DNA of 64,000 nucleotides from Beroe forskalii. Lineage: Eukaryota; Ctenophora; Nuda; Beroida; Beroidae. This document shows positions 21,601-33,973 of this stretch, one piece after another. Numbering within the stretch: the first letter of the stretch is position 1; each line of letters starts with the position of its first letter. The position numbers and the translations under genes are program-made. The stretch covers positions 231,572 to 295,571 of the forward strand of contig WFMF01000210.1 in NCBI GenBank assembly GCA_011033025.1, written 5' to 3'. Under the pieces are notes generated by a model, which was given only the letters and a program-made list of their open reading frames with translations, did not search any database and was not told the DNA's origin.

Positions 21601-21930
21601 TGAGCGTGCAGGAGAGGAACAAATCCCCTCTTATTGTGCCTGGTACCGAATTAAAGGGAGAGGAGCTGAGGAGAAAGTTATTGTAGGACACCCAGACTTG
21701 GAGGCGCCAAAGCCCCAGTGATTGAGTGTGACGTCACAGTCGCTATTACCATGATTTCGAATTGAAGAACGGTGACGCAATATTATAGTTCTAAGGCCAT
21801 AACTTTTTCTGGGGACATTTTAGGGCCTATGTTTGTTAACAAGTCGTATATAAATGTGGCCATTGCGATGATTTTGCATTAAAAATTAAGTTCCTACGAC
21901 CTTCCAGAGCCGAAATAATGCTTTTTCTCG

Positions 21931-22433
21931 TCAAAACAGCATGTTTGATGTGTATACATAAACGCTCAAACTAAATTAAATATTAATATGATTATAACGT
22001 GGGATTGGGAATAAAATAACAAGGGACAAGTATCTACAATTAAATGATCAATGTTAAAGAGAATGGAGAACCTGAAAAGAAACTCTTGAAGGCCCAGGGC
22101 TTTTGAAAGTTTATCAATAACACAATAAAGGAAAGATTTTATATTTCTGAAAACATATCTTGTAGCTAAACTAAATTAGGAGGAACGCACAACGCAAATC
22201 ACCGGCGGTTTGGTCAGCTACCAATCGCCGGCGGTTTATTCAACTACCAATCGCCATGATGAAGTGAATCTGGATTTGTGTTGAGAAAATGAGAAACTCA
22301 CGTTGTATGAAGCAAAATTTGACACAATAGCTGCTCTGAAAACCACATTCAGTTGTGAGGAAAATAATTTGCTAAAATGCTGCTCACAAACACAACCATT
22401 TGAGTCCCAATTAAGCAATTATCTCATTTCCTA
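21931..22433. repeat. Mostly unique; small direct repeat at 22200-22258
   Basis: AATCGCCGGCGGTTT and TCAACTACCAATCGCC versus TCAGCTACCAATCGCC form two direct copies of about 28 bp. Otherwise nothing recognised. Confidence 0.5.
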
Positions 22434-22640
22434 ATGTCACATTCGTCCCAAATGTCACATTCGTCCCAAATGTCGCATTTGTCCCAAATGTCACATTTGT
22501 CCCAAATGTCACATTTTTCCCAAATGTCATTGCATTTTTCCTGTCCCAAATCCCAATTCACTTTTCGAGACCCTTTTTTTCTGTTTCAAATTCATGTGTC
22601 CCAATTGTCCCATTTGTCATTGTCCCAATCCACTTTTTTT
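22434..22640. repeat. 18-bp minisatellite, TCCCAAATGTCACATTYG
   Basis: About five regular copies to 22530, then degenerate TTGTCCCA / TGTCCCAA fragments to 22640. The open plus-strand SHSSQM repeat is a by-product of the 18-bp period. Confidence 0.85.
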
Positions 22641-22689
22641 GAGTTAGGGACAATGGCACCCCCCTCCCCAGTATTAGTAAGATAATATA

Positions 22690-23343
22690 AACTCTAAGTT
22701 AAGTTGCATTGGAATATAATAAAATTCATAATCAATATCATAATCTTAATCATATGTACAATATGTTATTTATATCTAATTTTATCTTTTTATCAATATC
22801 ATGGATAATAAAGATAAAATAAATGAGCGGCAATTTGACTATCTTAATCTAATTCTAAGTCTAACTGAATAGCCATTTTTAATAATTTTTCGGTTGTTAC
22901 TGCCCATGCTATGTTATTGTTTAATGCAAATGTGGAATACCTCGATTTACTTTTAATTAAACCCAAGTAATCATGAAAGCGGTCAAACAATATTTCTACC
23001 ATAGTACCATGGCCTGGCCATGTTTGTCATCAGTCATCAGTCGACAGTCATCCGTATCTATAGGTAATCCAAGTCTATTTATGTTTAAGATCCGACTATA
23101 AGAGTTTCAGCGTTTAAATACAGACTGCTATCTCCAAGTCAAAAGTGAGTGACATAACATCAAATTCAATCAGCACCAATGGACGGGAATTGGGCTATTG
23201 GGTAATCAGCCAATCAAAACGTGTTGTGATTGCCACTGCCAGAAAGCATTCAGGTTGAGGATTCATGTAATACAAATTGCAATACTTTGCACAGGTATTG
23301 GTAGAGAAGTGGTGTGCGGTACCCCGTGGGTAAATTAAACCCC
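22690..23343. other. No gene seen
   Basis: AT-rich DNA downstream of the EF-hand gene; its 3' UTR and polyadenylation site should lie here. No other exon recognised. Confidence 0.4.
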
Positions 23344-26300
23344 TCAACTGCGGTTCATCATTAGTTTGATAAAGTCTGACTTTGTGAGTCGTCCCTCGCC
23401 TCTCCGATCCCCCTTCCTCATGAGCTCGTCAATACCTTCTTCCGTCAGCGGATGAGCCAAACTGAGGAGAACTTGCCTCAAAACGTCCTGAAAATTGAGC
23501 AGATCATAAGTCCTGATAAGTCATTGACCAGATGATGGGAAGTCGAATTGAATACAATTATTAATTTTAAGTTTCACAGCTCCGATAATGAAAACGCTAT
23601 CATTGAGATTAATGTTAAAAGCAGGCACAAATGGCGAGTAAAATTAAATAAGTTTATCCTCACCCTAGTAATGAACCCACTGCCGTCCTTATCGAATATC
23701 CGGAAGATATCTTCGAGCTGGCTCTCTGGCGTGATCAGAGGGTTCTGTTGGAGACTCATCATACGGATAAACTCGCAGATGTCGATGATACCGTCATTGT
23801 TGATGTCCACCTTCGATACCATGTCCTGAAATGAAGAGGTGTCTACAAAATACATAGACACGCGCCTATCGGGTCGATTTTGGGATACTGCCTTGGCGTA
23901 AGCCCAGAGGGATGTTCTGTTTTGGCCCATCATAGGCGAGGGTCTAAACCAATATCGACCCGCATGAAAACGTCAGAGGGTTCTATAAATATATAAACTT
24001 ATAAAAGTATAAACGTCAACAACCGGGATTGTCCATCGATGATGGACCCTTTACATTTGGATTTGATGTCAACGGGTTTGGTATGACCAAAAAACTGGTG
24101 ACCATTTTCTTCGAATTCCTTTCTTTTTCGCAAATCGTAAGAAAATAATGATGTTTTTACCTCGACCTCCTCAGGGCTGGGTTTGAGACCGATACTGTCC
24201 AAAACATCCGGCAGTTCGTCAATAGTGATTATACCTGAAAATTATTGGGAAGTTTAAACTTTAAGTTGTGACCCATATCATGTTAACTTTAGGATGAAAT
24301 TCCTGGAATTTGAAACACAAATAGCGAATTTCTGAAAGATCCATGTACAGATCCATGGATTTGAAAGCTGTGGATGGGCAATCTATGGATCTAAATAAGC
24401 TTTAAATCTTTTCAATCCGTTCAAAATTATTATTTCTGACTTCGATTTGAACAACTTGGCTAAGCGTACAACATAAAAATAGAATTTGCCACTTGGACAA
24501 AGGTAAGTGTAAGAAGTCTCACCATCGCCGTTTTGATCGAAGTCTTTGAAAGCTTGCTCGTACTCCTGAATCTCATGCCAGTTCAAACTGACGGGTATTG
24601 GTAGGGACTTCACCCCGTTGTTCGTTCCTGATGAATGGAGTCCCATTAGATGAGTGATATCGACTATGTTTTAGCTTATGTTTTAGTTTATCCCAAAAAT
24701 CGCCATGGCATTGGCCAATCAGCGCGCGGGTTTACAGTCAACTCAGAGGCTGATTGGTCATTGAGTCAGGGTCAAATGGACTAGCGTTACTTTTAAATCT
24801 GTAACAAATTATTAACTTATTTAGTTTTGAAATCTTATAACATTGACTGATTAAAGTTTAGAATATTATGGGACATAAATGATAAAATAATCAGTTATAG
24901 GAAATGCAAGGAAGACTGATTCAAGAGTGGTATTAGCTTACCAATAGGAATTGTTAAACAACGATTTTCAAATGAGTAAAATAAATTTGAGTCTTACCGT
25001 CACATTACCAATATTTCAAAGGTATGAAACTTCAAAAATAAAAATTAAGAGAATTTGACTAAAATTAATTCTTCGAAAGCCACATTCAATCATTTCGAAC
25101 AGTTACCCATACTGTGAAGAATTTAAAAGATTGAGACATAATATTTCTTATGATTGAGACACAATATGTCTCAAGATATTGAGACATGTTCTTAGCGCCA
25201 CGTCTCACTTCTCAGTACCTCTTATTCTGCGCTTTGCCTCGACATATTCCTGAAACTTGGCAGTTTCTCGGAGCTTAATAAATTGTCCCTTTACCTTCTC
25301 CAGAACTGAAACGAAATACAGGCTGAGAAATACAGGGGTGACATCATCATCATGGTCCAGATTGGTCAACAGATGACGTAGTTAAACCGCTAATTTTCAA
25401 GATTTATTGATTTAATGAGTGAATGGTGCAGAATGATAGGAATGGAGACGAGACTGAGTTAAAGATTCCCATTGAAGTGTTGCGTTTTGCCTGAGATTCT
25501 GAAGCAGTGAACTTTGAAGAAAGAAACCTCTTTAATACTAATGAAATGATAATATGATAGACCCCAATCAAGTAGAACGGTCGGCTATACCACGAATCAA
25601 AATACCAAACATTAAGAATGAAGATAGTGGCAATGAAGGAAAAAATCGAATAGTACCTCTGGAATTCTTTGGATGGCGTGAAATCGTTGCAGATTTGTGA
25701 AGAATTACGGGACTGGTCCTTGTTTGGTTTCAGAACTAATAGAGACAAGTTTGAAATCATGTTTTAAGGAAACGAGGAACCGCCAGGGGCAAAAACGCGC
25801 ACTCAATCAAGTAAAAATTCTTGAAAACAAGAGGAAAAACAAAAAAAATTAATATCTTATGCTACCAGTACAATAACTGATAAGCCAGTGTGTGACCGAT
25901 CGAATTATTGTAGACTTAATCAAATGAAACACAATTAACGAGATAAGAGGAAATTGGACAGCATTATATAAATATATTTCCTTGCGTTTGACTTTAGAGC
26001 CGCACGTATAGCTATATCTCCCTAACATTGTAACTCGAGAACCAGGAAGACCTAAATATAGCACATGTTTACAATAAATAGCACTCCGTGGCCGGTACTT
26101 CCTCGACCTTTACCGGGATTAATCCGGGTACTTGCATACACTTCATGACTTATCCCGCCCGATTATACCCCTCCAGGCATGTAAACGAGGGCTATAATTC
26201 CGCGTTTAGTGCTGGATTTAGTGATCACGGCCACTACAATACCCATGTTTCTGGCCGGACTTCACCACAAGGCTCGTACAACAGACAGTATCCTCTTGAG

Positions 26301-28495
26301 GGAATATATCATCTCATATCATTTTGATATTTAACGACATCCGATATCCAGAGATATAGAGTCCTCTGATATAAACGTGAAAAATGGCAAGAAAGTCGTT
26401 AGATTGAAAAGCTGACATATGTCCGAAGTTATAGCGCAGTGGATATTTACAAAGTGTATTATCGCTGTCATGAGTAGACAGGTCAAGTGGTTAATGGGTT
26501 AGAGTGCTGCATTAGAGACCATTATAATACGCCTCCTCAAGGATAGATAGCTGGAGAATAGTAAGAGATGATAAAGTCTCGTTCTGGAGATTTGAATCTT
26601 ATAAATCACACTATCACAGGCTGGAACAGCTAGATATTTATTAGATAATAGTGAGGTGTAACTCTGATATATCTGCACAAGTCACTAGATTAGCAAAGTC
26701 ACTATATTAAATAGCGGTTATATAAATATCATGAACGAAATATATGGATCATAAAATAGAATAAATTTAAAATGCCCGCGTTTATATTATTACACCAAGT
26801 GTTTAGTTCAAATAATACATAGGATGGTCAGGGCAATTTATTGTTGAGTTCAGCATTATATTATATTTAGCCCTTCTAATATCATACAAAGAAATTCAAC
26901 CTCTGAATATAACCAAGCAAAGTAAGTGACGTATTTGAGATAGTTCAAAGTGATAGTTTTGCTGACACCAATGTGCCAATTATCGAGCAGGATGCACAGT
27001 TCTGATCGTGAGGGAAGGAAACGAAGAAGCATCAGGTCAGCTTGTCAAATACGAGGGAGAAATCAGGTAGTATTCCACCATATTTGCATTCCTCAGGGCC
27101 TATAACGGGGTGAAATTACAAGTCCGCTTGGGTAATGGGTCTGCAGACCAAAGTTGGAGACTGGAGTCAAAGACCAAAACAGAAACCCACCATTTCAAGG
27201 CATATATTTAGTGTTATCAACAGGCTTGGAATGTAAACAGTTCTATTTAGATTTTACAATCGTGGCAGAGAGGCATGGAAAATTCGTCCTTGGTAGAATT
27301 AATCCTGCTTTTATTTATTCGCTAAGATCATTAAACCTTGGGTAATCGGCCGAGTTGTCCCAAAATTAAAATACGTGGGTAGACACAACTGTAATTTAAT
27401 TATCTGTCTAACCACCGACAAATAATCAGAAAATTTAAAGCTCTATTCTAGCATACTAATTGGGGGCAGTAAATTTACTAATAAAACAAATTAAATATCA
27501 CACAATAGCTATATTGAGAATATAGCTTAGGACGTGAGCCCTCTCAATCACTCTGCAGAGCATGGATCAAACACGGTAAACCTTCCTGAATTCCTGAAAA
27601 TCTAGAGAATGATCAATGCAGTCTGAGGAATTAGGAGGGTAATTTGGAAAACTTAGAACAATGCGTAGACCGACTTCGATTTTTAAAGCAAAGTTGACAA
27701 GACATTTTAATCATCATAGTCTTACCTGTACTACAATACAATACCCTCAAAACAGACGTTTTCCCATCTAAAACGACAATCGGCCAATCTTAAACTGAAT
27801 GAAAAACTATCAAACAGATAATAATAATAATACAAGGACATAGAAGAACGACACAGGGCAACAATGAGACAAAAGATAACATAACAGAAAACATACATTT
27901 ACAAGAGAAAACATGGCAGAAAAAGGCTGAAAGAAAACAAGGAAATAGACACAAGAAAACAAGGAAACAGACAAACGGAAGCAAGGAAACAGACAAAAAC
28001 AAGGAAACAGACAAAACATAAGGAAACAGACAAACATGGCAGCAGACAGACATGAAGTGAAAACTTGACAGCAAACAGAAAAATTGAACAAGAAAAAACA
28101 GACAAAAGATCAAAGAAACCCTGACAGAATGACAGAAAACAGACAAAAGATCAAAGAAAACATTACACTTGACAGAAAACAGACAAAAGATTCAAAGAAA
28201 ACCTGACAAATGACAGAAAACAGACAAAATATCAAAGAAAACATTTCACTTGACAGAAAACAGACAAAAGATTCAAGAAAACCTGACAAATGACAGAAAA
28301 CAGACAAAGATCAAAGAAAACATTACACTTGACAGAAAACAGACAAAAGTTCAAAGAAAACCTGACAGAATGACAGCACAGAGACAAGATCCCACCTGGG
28401 TGAGTGTTCCGCATCTTCTTGAGAGCCAGCATCGTAGACTTCTGGACACCTTTCTGGCCCAGCTGAGACTTGCCCGCTCCCCGCGTTTTACCCAT
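23344..28495 (-). CDS. Calmodulin-like protein with four EF-hands, 223 aa model
   Basis: Six exons, minus strand: 28396-28495 (ATG at 28495), 25219-25305, 24523-24627, 24161-24234, 23664-23825, 23344-23487 (TGA 23344-23346). All junctions are GT-AG, phases agree (1, 1, 1, 0, 0), and the total is exactly 224 codons. Residues 1-33 are basic (MGKTRGAGKSQLGQKGVQKS), followed by a helical, charged linker. EF1 loop DQNGDGIITIDE and EF2 loop DINNDGIIDICE are canonical with Glu at position 12; EF3 DKDGSGFITRDV has Val at 12; EF4 DRRGEGRLTKSD has Arg at 3 and Asp at 12. The lobe spacing is calmodulin-like, but the N-terminal extension of about 75 residues is not. Predicted role: Ca2+ sensor, two good sites, C-lobe weakened; the partner is unknown. 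Exon 1 is joined to exon 2 by phase only, across a 3.1 kb intron, so it is the least certain part. Confidence 0.78.
24655..24790. mobile_element. Small palindromic element with CCAATCAGCG core
   Basis: CCAATCAGCGCGCGGGTTTA and CAACTCAGAGGCTGATTGGT face each other. The same core arrangement occurs at 31462-31565 and 41180-41345. It lies just upstream of EF-hand exon 3, inside an intron. Confidence 0.5.
25306..27829. other. Intron 1 of the EF-hand gene (part); no exon accepted
   Basis: AT-rich. A segment near 25670-25740 on the minus strand has an acceptor and a donor (CCAGAG|GTACTA) and an open frame, but its exit phase does not fit exon 2. Nothing else recognised. Confidence 0.45.
27830..28385. 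repeat. GACAGAAAACAGACAAAAG repeat in intron 1 of the EF-hand gene
   Basis: From 28090 a compound unit of about 60 bp (GACAGAAAACAGACAAAAG, TTCAAAGAAAACCTGACA, then AAAACATTACACTTGACAG) recurs about five times; to the left, GGAAACAGACAAA-type units of 15-20 bp. One strand is strongly purine-rich. Open minus-strand frames (SVFCHSV, CLFPC) are by-products. Confidence 0.85.
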
Positions 28496-28537
28496 GGTAT
28501 GAGCTTTATGCCTCTACAAAGGTTCGCACACCAGTTA

Positions 28538-28612
28538 TAGGCGGTTTAGGATGACGTCATTATCAGGGTTTAGAATGGGGGATATTGAGCATGCGCAACT
28601 GCCTATTATAGA
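28538..28612. mobile_element. CRE-MITE copy (TGACGTCATTATCA family)
   Basis: ATAGGCGGTTTAGGATGACG, TCATTATCAGGGTTTAGAAT and, at the far end, CTGCCTATTATAG. It starts about 40 bp upstream of the start codon of the EF-hand gene, so its TGACGTCA could fall in that promoter or 5' UTR. Confidence 0.65.
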
Positions 28613-28991
28613 TGTGCAACACAGAAATGCAACCAACAGAGACTTCAGGGTTAGATTTACATATTTCTCAAGGGGTTAGAGAAAGCTTTATATAAATATA
28701 CTAGGATTTTAGGAAGGCTGTAAAAGACAAAAGGCGACGCGCAAGGCAAAATTAAAATAATGCAAACTTTGCTGCTGTCTGAGAATCTAGAGTTTGGGGA
28801 GGCTCGCATTAATCCTTGAATTAGACAGTATGTTTAGTAAAACGCTTGTTTGCCAGCTCCCAGCACACGCAGTCAGAAGGTCACAATTCACCTGTCAAAC
28901 CCCTGACAGTGACGTGTCTTCCCACTGTCAACTCCTCATGCACAGCCTTGCCATATGTTATATCAATTGGAGTCCGGGTCGGAGAATTAAA

Positions 28992-29085
28992 CCCCGCGCG
29001 CGAAAAATAGGCGGTTCAACGTCGTCAACTCACTACGTTACGCTATGATAATGACGTCATCATAACCACCTATTTTTCTCGCGGG
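28992..29085. mobile_element. CRE-MITE copy, best preserved ends
   Basis: CCCGCGCGCGAAAAATAGGC at the left, CACCTATTTTTCTCGCGGG at the right: inverted ends of about 22 bp around a core with GATAATGACGTCATCAT. Length about 94 bp. This copy defines the family termini. Confidence 0.8.
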
Positions 29086-31461
29086 TCGGAAAATTAGTAA
29101 CTGTGATTAGATTCGCGACCGTGACTTGGACCCGTAAAACACGGGCTGGTCAGTCACTGGACATGTTGGCATCCTCATGACTTAGGTAATATATTTGGAA
29201 ATATTTGAAAGCAACGGCTTGATGATCTGAAGATTCACGTATTGCGAGTTAACAAGGATTTCTGTAAGTCAATTGAAATATAGTTTGCCCAGCAGATGAC
29301 AAGGAAAGGTAACCGATTGGTCATTCAGATCAAGGCAATGATAAGGTTTAATAAGCAGCAGGTAGTAAGGAAAGCATGCAGTAAAGAGACAAAGCAACAA
29401 TCCGTTGGTTAAGATTCTGCTCAGTGCTCATTTGAATGAACCCTTATTATGAGCATGGGGCATCGCATAATATAACGCAGCTCTTGATTTTGACCCTTCT
29501 TTCAACTTGAAATTGGTGAAGAAATGAGCTCTCTCCCCAAGAACGATTGAAATCCTTGTTCAGCACAGCAGCACGGGGAGATAAAACTATAACAACATGA
29601 AAAACAACAATAACAAGTCCAGTCTGGAAACAAGCTTGCATCAATTAATTTCAAAAAGAGGTCTAACCCATGAAACGAAAACAGCACTGAAATAGACAAA
29701 ATACTATATAAACTCCAGGCAAGAAAACTGCTGCACCATTTTACATCACAAAAAGATGCCACATATTACATTAACTGAACAAGGACTGAAAGAACAATGT
29801 TACCTAATAGCCTAATATGCGCAGAGGAGAAAAAGACGGCCAATTTGGCATCATTATCATAGCGCAATGTGATAAGTTCATGACGTTGAATCGTCTATAT
29901 ATTCAGTGCATGGGGTTATTATCGACTACATTTGAGACGCCGGAAGTATGTCGGTAATGCATACAATAAACGTTAAAATATACCTGGAAAACGAAATTGT
30001 AGGATATACTTCCAAAAAATAATGGCTAACAGACAATGACTATAAAATGTGGGTCAAAAATAATAACAAACGAAAGCAAACCACCATCGTTCGGATATTA
30101 TCAAGCCAGAATTCAATAACAGATAACTAGATAACAGCTGAAGGCGCCACTGGTCATGTGGCTAACAAGGGAGAAATTTACAAGGAATTTTAATTGGGAA
30201 GGATGCCCTTAAATTGCCCAGGCAATTAAGACAAGGGATTTCTGAAGAATAAGATACGGCATTGAGCAACAATCAGACAAGAAGGTGCAGAGCCAATCCT
30301 CTAAAGAACCCAACGGTATCAGTATCTTGTTTAACAAGTCATACAACAAGGACTTGCACTGCATTAGCCAGGCGAGAGCGTAGATTCTCTCCACTCCTCC
30401 AAGGACTCAAGTTCGTTACCTATAGACTATATCTCTATATACCGCCGGAAACTTCTTAAAAACAAGAGAAGGTGACTGATAATACACAAACACAAACTGC
30501 GGGGATCACCTGAACTCAAACCTATCATCCATTCCATGAAAATGATGCAATAGTGAGGTGGAATGAGGGAATTCTATCAAAATTGCAAATCATGTCCAAC
30601 AGACATGATAAAATCACAATATCAATTCATACGAAATCATTTATAATCGAAAAGCATAATTCCTTGTGTTTGAATTCATGTCAATATCATACGAAGTTAC
30701 GAAAAAATATTTCCTTGTGTTTGAATTCAGTCCAATATCAGTTACTCACGTACCAGCACCGTTTGCTTGATCTGTCTCTGGACCGTTTCGATTCCTGAAC
30801 CGCTTTTTATTCTCTCCTGCCCCCTTCCACTTTCCAAACTCTGAAATTACTTCGATCAGTTTTTCAAAAACTTGTATAAAATTCATTGTATCATAGATTT
30901 TTGATGAAAATGATGTGCTAATTAAGTTATCAAGTAGCATTTATTCAAAATTAATGTGTTTATTCGAAATTGGGGAATCAGTAAAAAGGGGGTAAACAAA
31001 AAGTAAACTCCATGAATCCTGATGTCAGCATAAGGGTTCTGCAAATAGGAGAAAGAGGTAAGATGAATGATTTAAATCTTAATAAGAGAAGGATTAACAT
31101 GGTGGGACCGGAAGAGAAAGGAAGAAGAAATTCTCGCAGCAGAGGAAAGAAAAGATAAGAAAAATTGTGTTGATGAATGCCTATTAAGTCAGCGAGATTT
31201 GCACTTCTGCCAACCGTTAAGTTTCCAGTAATCGAGCGTTTCTCGGCCAGTTGTAAACATTGGAGAAAATTAGATAACTGTAACAGTGCCCATTGGAAAA
31301 TGCAGATTTAGATAACGTTGAAGTAACAATTTTCCATATTATTCCAACCTACAAATATGGATTTTCAAAAATTCTTATGCAAAGTATCTACGGGCCAAAA
31401 GTGATAAAAGTAAAAGGGATTTTCTCCTCTCTACACACCAAATTATAATATTGGCGACATA
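29086..31461. other. Intergenic; mostly nothing recognised
   Basis: AT-rich. A diverged CRE-MITE core lies near 29848-29893 (CATTATCATAGCGCAATGTG, TTCATGACGTTG). A donor-like CGGTGCTG|GTACGTGAG on the minus strand near 30757 follows a short open stretch, but no acceptor-linked partner was found. TTCCTTGTGTTTGAATTCA is repeated at 30660 and 30711. Confidence 0.4.
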
Positions 31462-31565
31462 TTAGCTTACCCGTAGGATGCTAGAAATTAACCAATCAAC
31501 ATGTGAGTTCAAGTTCAACTAGCACGCTGATTGGTCAATGCCAAATGACCCTATGGGTAAACTAA
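31462..31565. mobile_element. Small palindromic element, TTAGYTTACCC ends
   Basis: TTAGCTTACCCGTAGG at the left, inverse of TTAGTTTACCCATAGG at the right; the interior has AACCAATCA and GCTGATTGGTCAATG. About 104 bp. Its right end supplies the stop codon of the minus-strand reading frame at 31562-31822. Confidence 0.65.
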
Positions 31566-31822
31566 TTCCCACCGCCGCTTCCGCTATTAGTATCGTTCCC
31601 ACACTCACTAGATACGCTGTAGTCTGACGACCCAGAGGACGATCTCTGTTTGAGACAACTCTTGTTGGGCATGGGAGCATTGGAACACGCGTTTCTAGAG
31701 GTTACTCGTTCCAAACTTTTTAGCAACCTACTTATTATTTCATTGTCCACTATTGCACGACCATCCAACTCTCTGACTGCACACAGTGAGATTATCAAAA
31801 TAATATGATTGGTAAAAGTCAT
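31562..31822 (-). CDS. Possible short secreted peptide precursor (86 aa) or a terminal exon
   Basis: ATG at 31822. The first 16 residues (MTFTNHIILIISLCAV) look like a signal peptide. The mature part has ISRLLKSLERV, two Cys eight residues apart (C-SNAPMPNKS-C), a Ser-rich stretch, one more Cys and a Gly/Ser tail. Alternatively, a good acceptor (GTGTGCAG|TCAGAG, exon from 31776) would make it the last exon of a gene further right. The family is not recognised. The stop lies in a MITE end, so the C-terminus may be recently acquired. Confidence 0.35.
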   Translation of the reverse strand: MTFTNHIILIISLCAVRELDGRAIVDNEIISRLLKSLERVTSRNACSNAPMPNKSCLKQRSSSGSSDYSVSSECGNDTNSGSGGGN

Positions 31823-33730
31823 ATTAACTTTGGGATCGTAAAGGTACCTAACCTAATGAACTACTGCTAGACGTGTTTTACTGTTGCTTGGATTACTTGG
31901 TAGCTGGTAGGATAGATTTTCTATATTTATGTGGGAGGTATGAGGTTTTGTAGAAGCCCGATGTGAAAAGTCCATAGATTTTCTAGATTTTCTAGTTCAA
32001 TTAGAAGAGAGACTTGTAGAGGAATGAGATTAATCCATCCACATTACCTGGACAAAATGTCCATCTCATGGCGCAGAAAGAAGGGGAAGAAACGCCAAAT
32101 TTATAAAATCTCGTTCTCCAAAGCGTACAACAGAAATATTTGGCATCAGGGAAAATATTGCAATGCACTCAACAATGATGATTGTAGACAATATATCAGA
32201 GTATATTGTGCAATGTATACAATGTTTCAGTTCGACATTTAGGACAAATGAAAACCAAAATATACCGAAGTTGGATTCCCCTGTATATCATAACCAGGGC
32301 ATTTAACTATATATCAATATATACCTTCTGGAGTGACGTAGAATCGGTACAAAAGCTGAAACAACCACGGAAAATGATAAACTGACATCCGCTCACTAGT
32401 TTGAAAATGGTACTTACTGCCATGGAACCATGAAGTATAGTGGATGTATCAAAGTATCAACTTATATATTTGGTTGAACGAGAATGAAAACCAGTTGACA
32501 GTAACGGTACACTATCATGGCTCACAATGGTCGATTTAGGCCTTAAAACCGCCTACTTTTTGCGATCAGCTTGGACATCATATTCTGGACATCATATGCG
32601 GGACATATTGTATCCTCATTTCTAGAAAACATATCCTAGTTCCCCTCAAAAGAAAATGTAGAGAGAGGATGGAACAGTATAAATGCTTGTATGAGTGTAC
32701 CCCACTGCCACTACAGAACAACGTTGAGGAGATCTCGAAAACTATTATCATATATCTCAAACAAAAATTGAATATATATTGAGATACCAAATGAAATATT
32801 CATTATATATACCTCCTTATATATTTATCGCAAAATATATATGAAAGTACTATCGTATATAATATTTATGATATTTTTCTCAATTATATGACATTTCCGA
32901 TCGTAGAGTAATAATTCATCGTTGTGCATGAAACTTGTGCAAGCCACATATATATTTTATATAGCAGCTACCACAATCCGACAATTCTTTTTCATAGTAA
33001 CAATGCCTTACAGATATCCTGGTGACACGATGGTAAGTCTTTTTTCATTTATATTCCAACCCTCACAACATATAAGAGAATTATATATAGCCAGGCACCA
33101 GAAAGTCCTTAATGACGTCATCATCATGATGTAGCGTGTTTAATTGCTGACGACACAGCGCCAATCTATCGCGTTCGGCGCATCTCTTCTAATGATCGCA
33201 TCTCCTTGAAAATAACTCCTCGGGTATCTTCATGAAACGTTCCCTCCTGACTTAGTCACATCTATTATGTGTAGGGCATGTTGTAACAATATCATAAAGG
33301 GCACCGGCAGCGGAGATAGCCTCCTTGAGAGGGCACAGGGAAACGCCTAGTTACCGCGTGCGGAAAAACGACGATGGGAGGTACTCAATTTACAATTCTA
33401 GACAGTGTTCGTGACGTAAAACTCGGTAGTGCTATAGTTTGTGTACGAGACATTCATGATTTAGCGTAAACCCAACATCCAATCAACTGGAATATATCCG
33501 GTTCAAAATTTAGCATCCGACGACAAATCTGAACTATAATTCAGGAGAAAAATATAAAAAGCGACTAGTAAAATAAGGACAATGGTTGTTTTTGAATAAA
33601 TACATGCTAAGGACTGACAAAAAAACTTAGCAGACCAAGAAGTTGGACAGCCAGAGTATAACAATGTGACGTGCTGGTCAAGTGTGGCATGTGCATATCC
33701 ACCTGATATGATATGGGGATATATATGCGG
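31823..33730. other. Intergenic, very AT-rich; no gene seen
   Basis: 32240-33100 is dense in ATATAT and TATATA. A possible half CRE-MITE end (ACCGCCTACTTTTTGCG) lies near 32548, and CTTAATGACGTCATCATCAT near 33109. No exon recognised. Confidence 0.4.
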
Positions 33731-33832
33731 CGCGCGCGCGCTACCCAAAGACCTAGGCGCGTGACGTCATTATCAGGGTTTAGGATGGGAAGTTAGTGAC
33801 GTTTAAATGCGTATATATGTATATTGCGCGCA
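33731..33832. mobile_element. CRE-MITE copy
   Basis: Bounded by GCGCGCGCGC at 33731 and TTGCGCGC near 33827; core GTGACGTCATTATCAGGGTT then TAGGATGGGAAGTTAGTGAC. Confidence 0.6.
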
Positions 33833-33973
33833 GTTGGTTTATAATTGCTTGGGAGGCATTACAAAGCGTGATTTGATATAGTTCAGAAACCCAGGGAGAG
33901 AGCATGAGCTTATAACTATTATAATTAGAGGTTTATATAACTACTGGTATAGGGAGGGGGCATCTGTATAACT

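Larger units (their letters stand above)
12280..21930. repeat. Giant imperfect palindrome (foldback), about 9.6 kb
   Basis: Matching inverted blocks run in mirrored order. Outer: 12280-13120 with 21360-21930 (for example TATACGACTTGTAACAAACA against TGTTTGTTAACAAGTCGTAT). Middle: 15190-16650 with 20100-21330, including splice sites, a 114-nt exon, a MITE and a hAT-type element. Inner: the minisatellite at 16690-18140 with its inverse at 18755-20085. The centre, about 18150-18755, is unique and holds an exon. The left arm is longer because of an insertion of about 2 kb rich in ATTGATTGATCA repeats and a second partial copy of the outer block (12950-13430). Confidence 0.85.

Noticed and set aside
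12280..21930. CRISPR-like or bacterial array for the 22-bp and other regular repeats
   Set aside because: No unique spacers of constant length, no cas genes, and the surroundings are plainly eukaryotic.
25404..25760. 118-codon minus-strand frame as an extra exon of the EF-hand gene
   Set aside because: Possible splice sites exist, but exit phase 2 does not fit exon 2, and direct joining of exon 1 to exon 2 already keeps the frame.
27790..28307. Hydrophobic Cys/Phe-rich minus-strand frames near 27.8-28.3 kb as membrane proteins
   Set aside because: They are the complement of the purine-rich GACAGAAAACAGACAAAAG repeat; the bias gives Phe, Cys, Leu and Val codons.
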